Part shown: positions 55,889 to 64,000 of the stretch, piece after piece
Position numbering within the stretch: the stretch's first letter is position 1
Layout: every line of letters begins with the position of its first letter
Origin: Shinisaurus crocodilurus
Lineage: Eukaryota; Chordata; Lepidosauria; Squamata; Shinisauridae
Assembly (NCBI GenBank): GCA_021292165.1
Contig: CM037877.1
Location: 127,414,402-127,478,401 of the forward strand
Length of the DNA stretch: 64,000 bases
Direction: 5' to 3'
The notes under the pieces: model-generated
What the model saw: only the letters and a program-made list of their open reading frames with translations
The model's database searches: none
What the model was told of the DNA's origin: nothing
Program-made: the position numbers and the translations under genes

Positions 55889-56426
55889 CAGGGATGGGGA
55901 CTCGGACTCGACGTGAGTCGGACTGAGTCCCCCCTCTGACTCGACTCGGACTCGAGTCCCAATATTTTTAATGGGACTTGAGACTCGACTCGGGACTCGA
56001 GACCAAGGACTCTTCAACATCCCTGGGCTGTGCCAGAAGGAGTGGAGAGGAGCTTGATTGCCGGCGAAGAGCGCATGGAAGCGGGGTGTGCCGCTGCTTG
56101 GCCACTATGGACGGCTACCAGGAGTGCAGCCCCAACAGTGTGTCAAGATTTATTTTGATTGATGTGTTGCGTACTTGGGAGAGGCAGAAGAAGGACCTGA
56201 GATTACTCTGTGTGGCTGCTCTGAGTGTGAAGTAGCCTTATTTTGTTGGGAAAAAACCCCATTGATTTTAATAGGGACTCGTGGAGTCAACTTTGGGAGT
56301 GACTCGTGACTCGTGACTCATGAGTCACCATTTTGGACCAAGGACTCAGACTCGGACTCGAGACTCGGGTCCAAAGACTCGTGACTCGACTCGTGACTCG
56401 AGACCAAGGACTCTTCAACATCCCTG
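55889..56426. mobile_element. GAGTC-rich hAT element, copy 2 (538 bp)
   Basis: Inverted relative to copy 1. Ends CAGGGATGGGGACTCGG and, inverted, CAGGGATGTTGAAGAG; perfect 8-bp duplication GTAGGCAC (55881-55888 and 56427-56434). An extra copy of the right terminus (caaggactcttcaacatccc) lies internally at about 56003-56025. The middle shares 'cactatggacggctaccagg' with copy 1. Confidence 0.92.
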
Positions 56427-56493
56427 GTAGGCACCACCACAAAATGCCTAATCAACTGATTGCCACTTTGACGTCTACCTGTCGTGTCTATGG

Positions 56494-56995
56494 ATCTTAG
56501 GCTGCGTCTTATTCAGCAAAAACTTTTGTTTCATGTCTATTTGACACTGCAATGTCTCTTTAATAAGGGATTGTCTAATTTGACTAATTGTTGGTGGTGC
56601 AATACAACTAATGCTTCTTTTAAACATACGTTTTGGCAATATCCAGTAGTTGCTTTTTTGCAAGGAGGTTATTACACAGATAAATGCTGTACTGGGTCAG
56701 CCTTTAATATTCACTGTTGTACGTACATGCTCTTTTAAATAATTTACCTGCTTCATGGACATTAACAAATGGTCAGTGTAAATAGATTCTCTGCACCCTT
56801 TTGACAGCTAAGAGATTGATATTGCAACATTGGAAGGATAAACACTAACCTCCTATAATTCAATGAATAGAGGACCTTATAACGCTTTCAATGTTTGGAT
56901 GGGTGGCATTTAGACGCCACGTTCAAATGGATATTTGGTCCACTTTTGTTGAAGCCTATGTATAATTGCTAGACAGCTGTATGCATTCCATACAA
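56494..56995 (+). mobile_element. L1-type LINE 3' fragment
   Basis: Encodes LIQQKLLFHVYLTLQCLF and NCWWCNTTNASFKHTFWQ, homologous to 35954-36630. It lies inside the 55826-57129 hAT element and lacks a long poly-A. Confidence 0.8.
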
Positions 56996-57169
56996 ATCCA
57001 TGCACATATATTTAAAAAATGGGGGAAATTTGGGTGCCTGTGGGCTCCACGTGGGGGACCCCTTCACGGGTGCCACTGGAGGCACCCACGGGAGCTATGG
57101 CACCTGCGGGCATCACATTGGTGATCCCTGTCCTAAGTCCTCTTTGGGTGTTTGGATATTGAACTCATG

Positions 57170-57413
57170 GAGCCAGTGTGGCGTAGTGGTGAGAGTGTTG
57201 GACTGGGACTCGGGAGATCCGGGTTCTAGTCCACGCTCAGCCATGAAACTCACTGGGTGACTTTGGGCCAGTCACTGACTCTCAGCCTAACCTACCTCAC
57301 AGGGTTATTGTGAGGATAAAATGGAGAGGAGGACGAGGATTATGTAAGCCGCCTTGGGTTCCTTGCAGGAAAAAAGGCGGCGTATAAATATAATAAATAA
57401 ATAAATAAATAAG
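57170..57413 (+). mobile_element. tRNA-derived SINE, copy 4
   Basis: 'agccagtgtggcgtagtgg' head, box B 'gggttctagtcc', tail 'gtaagccgccttgggttcc', (AATA)n end. Confidence 0.92.
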
Positions 57414-59130
57414 TAAACGGAGGGCAGACAGGGATGCTCTGGCCTTGCTTCCCCCACCTGCAAGCTTTGCATATTGATGGGAAAGGACTGCAGTGGAAGA
57501 GAAACTGTGTTCAAGTGGTTATAGTCAGCTGCGCAATTGGGAACTGTGCACAGTTAGGGTTCCCAGTCATACCAAATGACTGTAACTGCTGAACACAGTT
57601 AACTTTCACTGCAGCTCTTCTCCATCCTCATGGGGAGATTGCGGGTGAAGGAAGCAGGGCTGGAGCGTGTGTCCCCACCTGCCTTCCATGAGTTCAGTAG
57701 TATCAAAATGCCTGAAGAGAATTGCTTAGGAGAATTTCTAAAGTAGTTCCAGAATGGGAGCATGCACAGTTTGGCACAACTTCTAGTTTATTTGCATGCA
57801 TCTTTGGTTTCTCAAGTACTCTCAGAGGTGCTGTCTGCATTGGACCGTGTGGGCATTACTATGCTCTTCAGCAAGAGCGCTAGCGCCAGGCTCAGAGCAC
57901 TTTCCTGCTATCTCCTGCTCAGCCTGCTGGTGCTGGGTCAAGAGAGATGACGGGTGCCTCATCTTGGTGGGCGGGCTGGTGTCCCCTGTGGCTCATGGTG
58001 ATGCTGCAGATAGGTAAACAACCAGGTTCAGAAAAGACACTGCAAACGTGCGCCCGAAAAGCAAGGGTGAGAATAATTCTCACAGCAGATTATTCCAGGT
58101 ATAAATGCAGAGGAGGGGGTTACGTGGGGCAGAGCAGGGGCAGGGCAGATGCGTGGCATGGGCCGGCCTCGCTGCTTTTCAAGTACTCCCCTTCAGTGAC
58201 GTGGTGCGGGCTTCCAACCCAAACGGGCGGAGTATTTTCAGTGCGCAGCCCCTGACCGAAATGAACCTGCTCACTTCCAACACAGAGTGAGAATGTTTTC
58301 TACCTTGCATATTTCACCTCCTGGGATAGGGGAAAAGAGGCAGGACAAAACAGGAATGTGGCTCTGGCACTTCCAAAACCCTCTAAATCCCCCCACCCGC
58401 ACCCCACCAGAATAAATCTCAGATCGTTCGATGCAGAAATAAGGGTGTAAGGGTTATTGTCTCAAATGCAGCTGCAAGGCTTGTATTTGAAACAGTAAGT
58501 AGAATCTACAAACGCACTGAGAACAAAGGTGAGTTCAGGCTACACTACAGTTCTAGAAAATAAAAATGCTAACTGCTAACTAACGCAAATGTATTTTACA
58601 CACAAAGGCGAGCAGCAACCACAGCCGAGCGCTCTCTCTCCCCCTCCCCCCTATTTCTCCAAAAAGCAAACTAAACGGCGACTCAACCAATGATTTTATT
58701 TTCCAACAAACCCTAACCCTTGCCACTGTATGATTGGAGGGTTTTGTTTGAGGGGTGGGGAGAGAGGACCTACCAGAGAGACTGTTAGGATGGACACTTC
58801 GGCTTGCATCTATCTGAGTTGAAGACTGGAGAGTTATGATGTCAATCAATTTCCTGCGTGTTTCCTTCTCTCTCCCCCCCCCCCCGACGTAGCTGTTCTG
58901 GAGGAGAACTGAACCCGAAAAAAAGCAGAGGCGCGAAATGGCGTCAAATGCACAGCTTCTCATTTGGGAGCCATTTATGCCTTTGGGATGTGACGAATGA
59001 TGAATGGAATGAAAAGTGCTCGTTTTTCTCCCATTTTCAAAATTATCTCGAAAGGAAAGCAACCCCCAAAGGAGGCAAGTCAGGTTTTAACTGAACGAGA
59101 GAGAGGCGGGGGGGGGGGGGGAGAAGGAAG
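57414..59130. other. No recognised feature
   Basis: Nothing could be supported. The stretch 58380-58560 is unique-looking. C run at 58877 and G run at 59108. Confidence 0.4.
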
Positions 59131-59190
59131 GCTTTGTAAACTGCCCAGAGAGCTTGGGCTGTTGAGTGGCGCAGAAATGTGATGAATGAA
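59131..59190 (+). repeat. LINE/SINE tail fragment
   Basis: 'aaactgcccagagagcttgg' and 'gcagaaatgtgatgaatgaa', the same tail type as 6648-6758. Confidence 0.5.
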
Positions 59191-59275
59191 GGAATTGGGG
59201 GAAGACTTTGGTGGACACTAACCTGGTAGGATGGCCCTTTAAGATTGGTGGTGGCAGTTTAGGTGACGCTCGCTA

Positions 59276-59965
59276 TCATAGAATAGCAGAGTTGGAAGGG
59301 GCCTACAAGGCCATCGAGTCCAACCCCCTGCGCAATGCAGGAATCCAAGTCAAAGCATCCCTGACTTGTCCAGCTGCACCTTGAATGCCTCCGGAGTGGG
59401 AGAGCCCACAACCTCCTTAGGTAGTTGGTTACATTGGCGTATTGCTTTAACAGTCAGGATTTTTTTTCCTGGTGTTTAGGTGGAATCTGGGTTCCTGTAA
59501 CTTGAGCCCATTATTCCGTGTCCTGCAAACTGGGATGATCGAGAAGAGATCCTGGCCCTCCTCTGTGTGACAACCCTTCAAGTACTGGAAGAGTGCGATC
59601 ATATCTCCCCTCAGTCTCCTCTTCTGAAGGCTAAACATGCCCAGTTCTTTCAGTCTCTCCTCTTAGGGCCTTGTTTCCAGTCCCTTTATCATCCTTGTTG
59701 CCCTCCTCTGAACCCACTCCAGTTTGTCTACGTCCTTCTTAAAGTGTGGTGCCCAGAACTGGACGCAGTACTCAAGATGAGGCCTAACCACTACCAGTGC
59801 TGAGTAGAGGGGAACTAGTACTTTCCGTGATTTGGAAGCTATACTTCTATTAATGCAGCCCAAAATACATTTGCCACCTTTGCAGCCACACCATATTGCT
59901 GGCTCATATTCAGTTTGTGATCTACAACAATTCCAAGATCCTTCTCACTTGTAGTATTGTTGGGT
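59276..59965 (-). mobile_element. CR1 LINE, 5'-truncated copy
   Basis: Minus strand; 3' block 'agttggaaggggcctacaag' at about 59290, and frames at 59447-59638 ([18 protein letters not shown]) and 59663-59863 ([13 protein letters not shown]) homologous to the 21292-22329 copy but frameshifted. The 5' end is near 59965. Confidence 0.9.
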
Positions 59966-60541
59966 AGAGCTGAGCACAGATGGCCTCCAAATTCACCGCC
60001 CCACTTGTGGGGAGAGAAATGGTGTGTGTGTGGGACTATTTCACCATATTTCTCCAGGGGAAGTAGAAATTCTCCCACAGTCTTTCGGAAGTGGGGCTCA
60101 CTATTAGCAGCAGTAGCATAGCTTCTTTGTTCATAAGGGTTTGTTTTATTTATTTGCTGCCACTGCAGTTAACTGCAGCAACTGTGTTGGCAGTTTGGCC
60201 ACCAGTTTGCATCCTCAGTGATGCCCTGGACTTGATAGTGTTCCAGGGCATTGTAAAGGGGAAATGGCAGTCACCACGAAAATATGGTGGAGAATATTCA
60301 GAGGAAACTCTGTAAAGTGGCCTTTTTCTAGGGTGTGAGGAGTGGCGTGGGGGGAGAAAAGGAAAACACTCAGAAATTTTCTCAGAAAAATGCCTTCTGA
60401 GAAATTTCTTTCAGGAATATGAGGTGCTCTTTAACAGTGTTAAATAAGGCTTTTCCCCTTCAACAAAACATCATGGCGGGCTGGTTGGTGGACAGGGGAG
60501 TATTTATTTATTTATATTTATAAATAAATGTGATGATGGTG

Positions 60542-60573
<32 letters not shown>

Positions 60574-61000
60574 GAGGGGCCAGCCAAACCTCTATGCCTT
60601 GTGTGCTCAGTTGTTGCTCAGCTGCTCACCATGTTCCCTGTGCTAACCTTGGCTCTGGTACCACGGATGGCCTTCCCAAGTGCCTGTGCCCCTGTTGCCT
60701 GCCCTGCAGTCGTCCAGCTGGGCATGGACCTTGTGGTGGGGATTGTACTGCTGGGCATGGCTGCAGGAATGCTAGGCTGTCCCTTCTCTTCCTCTGCCTC
60801 CCCCATGCCCCCCCCCCCGCAGCTCATGCACCTTTATCCTTCTGATGGTGGGAGGAAGCGCACTTACCGTAAGTGCCACCTTCCCTTTCAGCCTTGGGTG
60901 GCACGTGGTTCACTGGCATGTACTCCCTCTTCCCTTTTAGTTGTTGCAGCCACGCCTCTATTTGATGGGCTCCGTTCACTATGAATCCCCTAAACTAGTA
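59966..61000. other. No gene recognised; one microsatellite
   Basis: Contains (GAT)n at about 60531-60575. Open frames at 60594-60984 show no domain. Confidence 0.45.
60531..60575. repeat. (GAT)n microsatellite
   Basis: Slightly imperfect trinucleotide repeat. Confidence 0.93.
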
Positions 61001-61254
61001 CAGTAATACTTTGGATTGCAAGTAACTTGGACTGAGAGAGTTTTGCAAGACAAGCAATTTTTTTTTAAAAAAAATTGACTTGATAAACGAGCAAGGTCTT
61101 GCAAGACAAGTTGTAACTGCCCGCCTTGAGCGGGTGTAGCGGGCCGAAATCAGCCCTGCTCACGCCCACCAGAGACTCGCTTTGATATAAGAGTGTTTTG
61201 GATTACAAGCACGGTTCCGGAACGAATTATGCTTGCAATCCAAGGTATTTACTG
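61001..61254. mobile_element. Tc1/mariner (Tigger-like) MITE
   Basis: Ends CAGTAATACTTTGGATTGCA and, inverted, CAGTAAATACCTTGGATTGC, flanked by TA on each side (60999-61000 and 61255-61256). The subterminal 'ttccggaacgaatt' is typical of Tigger-type MITEs. 254 bp, noncoding. Confidence 0.75.
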
Positions 61255-61531
61255 TATCTCCTTCAAACCTATGCCAAAGTTTTCTGCTGTTTGGTGCCAC
61301 AAATCACGAGTTTTGTGCCACTACCAAAAGCGTGAAAATGAGATACCCTTAGGTGTGGCATGGCAAATGCTAAAAAATCAACATGCTCATATCCTCCGAA
61401 CCTAGGCCAAAGTGTTGTGCTCTTTTGTGCCACAGATCCTGAGTAAGGGTGTGTCATTTTCACTTTTTTGGTAGCAGCACAAAATTCGGGGTTTGTGGCA
61501 CAGAACTTTGGCACAGGTTTGGAGGAGATAC
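61254..61531. repeat. Fold-back repeat with about 90-bp arms and a third copy in the loop
   Basis: The left arm (61254-61350: 'gtatctccttcaaacctatg', 'ttttgtgcca', 'gaaaatg') is inverted imperfectly at 61444-61531 ('gcacaggtttggaggagata'). A third related unit ('tcctccgaacctaggccaaa') lies at about 61390-61442. It abuts the Tigger-like MITE. Family unknown. Confidence 0.75.
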
Positions 61532-61693
61532 TAGTTTGGGCGGTTTGTAGTTAACAGAGCCTATTTGATGCTGTAATCAGTGCCATTGACCTTAGTAGAA
61601 GCAGAACTGCTGCCTTAGGTACTTCTGCATGCTTTCCCTTAGGATGTTTATAGGTGGCACTGCTTATTAGTGGTGTCGTTACAACGCTTAAGC

Positions 61694-61818
61694 CAGTGTT
61701 CTCCAACCTTGGGTCCCCAGATGTTTTTGGCCTACAACTCCCAGCATGCCCCAGCCAGCTACAACTCCCAGCTACTCCCAGCCAAAAACATCTGGGGACC
61801 CAAGGCTGGAGAACACTG
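61694..61818. mobile_element. Fold-back hAT MITE (family H), copy 8, at an inverted-duplication breakpoint
   Basis: Both arms present, with a scrambled centre (two 'caactcccagc' units). Flanks GCTTAAGC and GTTTTGCC do not match, consistent with the rearrangement whose arm begins at 61800. Confidence 0.85.
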
Positions 61819-62283
61819 GTTTTGCCCCCTCCAGCATCATGGTCCAACTATCCCTGCTCAGTGGTCTTGTCATCTCAACGATCTCTACCACATGTTCAGC
61901 CTGCTGCTGCTCCACCACCAGTCCCTCCAGCAAGAGTTCCATCTCATGATGCTGTTGTGACGTGCACCCCTCTGCCTGCTTCTCCCTCAGTAGCAGACTG
62001 CCCATCATCCTGTGATGGAAGTACCTCATTATTTTCCTGCCCATCTCAAGATCGTGAAGGTCACAGCCCAGCAAAACCCAGGGGATCCCTCAGTCGACCA
62101 GGTGAAAGTTGGGTGCATTGCAGCAGATGCCCAGAAAGCTTCCAACTTTCACTGCCTTCTTCCTTCCTGCCCCACTTGTGACAGCTACTTGCCTCCAAGA
62201 TGTGGGCAGATATACGGCTCTCACTGAATACCTTCACCTTGTAGCAGGGCTGACCTGAACCTGCTGGCAGCTCCACACATCTG
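61800..62283 (+). repeat. Large inverted duplication, left arm (484 bp)
   Basis: Inverted copy of 62883-63366 with very few mismatches (for example c/t in 'ctgccccact'). The arm starts inside MITE H copy 8 and carries open frames on both strands that mirror those of the other arm. No protein family recognised. Confidence 0.92.
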
Positions 62284-62882
62284 CCAGTGTCAATTCTCTG
62301 CTCTAGCGCCTCCTCCATATGCCACCAGTGAGCAGTCAGAGATGGGCAGGCATGTTGTCCACTTTGGCAGCACCAGATATCTGTGGGAAACTGCCCTTGG
62401 CCAGATGAGCCTTCACCTTTTCCCTGGCTGCCTGGTGCAGAGATGGCAGCGCATTCCTGCTAAACGTGGTCATGCTGGCTGGGGAAAGCCAGATGCATTA
62501 AGTGCCTCAATCCGCTGGTGAGAAGGGAGGGCCTTCCGGGGCCATCAACTCACCACTGCATCTCGTGGCCCTGACTGCCTCTGGCTGTGGCTCTCCCCCT
62601 TGCACCCTGCCCCCCACCTCCACCATTGTGGCCTGATGTAGCTGTGCTGGAAGCTGCTCCTCTCCAGGGATGGTTGAGAACCAGATGGGGCCTCCTCCCC
62701 TGAGGGGGCTGAAATAAAAAGTCACTGGGCTGCACCATGCCTGTGTGCCCTTGCAGCAAAACTGAGGCATGCTGCACCCTGAGGAGGTGCATCCTGCCAG
62801 AGCTAGTAAATTCAACATCTTTTTGCAATGCATTTGCCTCCTGTGTAGGAGGCACTTTCCCCTAATGGGAAAGGAAAGCTTC
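62284..62882. other. Spacer of the inverted duplication
   Basis: 599 bp between the arms. Minus-strand open frames (62507-62855) have no recognised domain. Confidence 0.6.
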
Positions 62883-63366
62883 CAGATGTGTGGAGCTGCC
62901 AGCAGGTTCAGGTCAGCCCTGCTACAAGGTGAAGGTATTCAGTGAGAGCCGTATATCTGCCCACATCTTGGAGGCAAGTAGCTGTCACAAGTGGGGTAGG
63001 AAGGAAGAAGGCAGTGAAAGTTGGAAGCTTTCTGGGCATCTGCTGCAATGCACCCAACTTTCACCTGGTCGACTGAGGGATCCCCTGGGTTTTGCTGGGC
63101 TGTGACCTTCACGATCTTGAGATGGGCAGGAAAATAATGAGGTACTTCCATCACAGGATGATGGGCAGTCTGCTACTGAGGGAGAAGCAGGCAGAGGGGT
63201 GCACGTCACAACAGCATCATGAGATGGAACTCTTGCTGGAGGGACTGGTGGTGGAGCAGCAGCAGGCTGAACATGTGGTAGAGATCGTTGAGATGACAAG
63301 ACCACTGAGCAGGGATAGCTGGACCATGATGCTGGAGGGGGCAAAACCAGTGTTCTCCAGCCTTGG
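62883..63366 (-). repeat. Large inverted duplication, right arm (484 bp)
   Basis: Reverse complement of 61800-62283. It ends in 'ccagtgttctccagccttgg', the last 17-20 bp of a MITE H end, after which similarity stops. Confidence 0.92.
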
Positions 63367-63491
63367 AGTTCTGGGGTTTCAGATGGTCTGCCCCATCCTC
63401 ATCCCAGTGCCCTCTGCCATGGGAGGAGGGGGAAACGAGAGTGGGGAAGAACAGAAGAAGAGAGTGGGGGAGCACAGATTCTCTGCCTGTA

Positions 63492-63679
63492 CAGGCCTGT
63501 GGCTTACGCTGGCTCAGCTTGTCTGAGTGTGGAAAGCTAAGCAGGGTCAAGCCTGGTTATTACTTGGATGGGAGACCCCCCTCCTCTAGTTTCCTGCATT
63601 CAGCAGGGGGTTGGACTCGATAGCCTTGTAGGCTCCTTCCAACTCTATGATCTATGAAATCTATCTATGAAATCTATGC
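63492..63679 (+). mobile_element. 5S-rRNA-derived SINE with CR1-like tail, copy 2
   Basis: Same layout as 36763-36936: 5S-like head (gtggaaagctaagcagggtc), junction 'cctctagtttcctgca', CR1-like tail and terminal 'tctatgaaatctatctatg' repeats. Confidence 0.88.
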
Positions 63680-64000
63680 CTGAGAATTGCTTTCAGTGGT
63701 GCCGCTGCTGCAAACAACTGGGCGTATGTAGTGCCAGCGGCAGGATCAGTGCCCTTTCCTGCCATTTCTTTTCAGCATGCTAGTGTGGGTGAAAAAACCT
63801 TGGCACTTGATCTTGGTAGGTGGGCTGACAAGAGTGCCACGGCCTTCTGCTTTCCCTCTGCCTCTCATGTTCTCCATGGCCAGTCTGCCACTCATCATAA
63901 TTATTAACTGCAAATGGACAAACACTGTATTCTCACTGGTGCTTGTGTGATGCAGACAAATGTAAGCAGTACAAGGAGGAGTGAGTTGGGGGGGGAGAAG
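63680..64000. other. No recognised feature
   Basis: Nothing could be supported to the window end. Confidence 0.5.

Larger units (their letters stand above)
55826..57129. mobile_element. hAT-like element with two nested insertions
   Basis: Left end CAGGGGTCCCCAACC with 'ttttggacccgtgggcac'; right end, inverted, CAGGGATCACCAATG. Flanks TTCTAAAC and TCCTAAGT match at 5 of 8. It contains the GAGTC element copy 2 (55889-56426) and an L1 3' fragment (56494-56995). Its own sequence is only about 200-250 bp. Confidence 0.75.

Noticed and set aside
61654..62318. Host gene from mirrored frames in the inverted duplication
   Set aside because: Frames occur on both strands of both arms with stops between pieces and no recognised domain; the structure explains them.

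Overview
This looks like nuclear DNA of a squamate reptile, probably a lizard. I infer that from the repeats: CR1, L2 and L1 LINEs, a tRNA-derived SINE of the type common in squamates, a 5S-rRNA-derived SINE with a CR1 tail, several hAT families, and Gmr1-like Ty3/gypsy retrotransposons. I found no convincing host protein-coding exon and no intact tRNA, rRNA or CRISPR locus. The window is best read as intergenic or intronic DNA built largely by layers of transposition.

The main features are two near-complete LTR retrotransposons of one family, in opposite orientations: element A (359-6647, minus) and element B (39010-45302, plus). Both carry LTRs of about 0.77 kb, a Gag with a SCAN-like capsid domain and CCHC knuckle, an aspartic protease, and then integrase BEFORE reverse transcriptase and RNase H. 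This is the Gmr1 order rather than the usual Ty3/gypsy order. Both are broken by frameshifts or stops. A divergent solo LTR of the same lineage lies at 17818-19556. It and element B share the same 5-bp target duplication, GAAAC.

Layout: 1-358, LINE-like tail; 359-6647, element A; 6648-9300, LINE tails, a CR1 scrap, a hAT MITE and a SINE head; 9300-17800, sparse repeats, one fold-back MITE and a non-LTR element with an internal inversion (12116-13925); 17818-19556, solo LTR split by an OC1-like hAT; 19900-28400, CR1, L2, SINEs, MITEs; 28400-33300, mostly unrecognised plus a solo LTR (32026-32717); 33368-36936, GC-rich hAT elements, a 5' CR1 part with esterase-type ORF1, an L1 tail and a 5S-SINE; 38928-45302, a half MITE and element B; 46500-57400, MITEs, two GAGTC-rich hAT elements and two larger nested hAT elements; 59130-63680, CR1, a Tigger-like MITE, a fold-back repeat, a 484-bp inverted duplication and a second 5S-SINE.

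Many DNA-transposon calls rest on 8-bp target duplications that can be read directly at both ends (for example 7774-7942, 18421-19345, 33368-33845, 34350-34466, 46501-46600, 49636-50333, 51512-52602, 52974-53043, 55889-56426). Family names rest on recognition of motifs, not on a database search.
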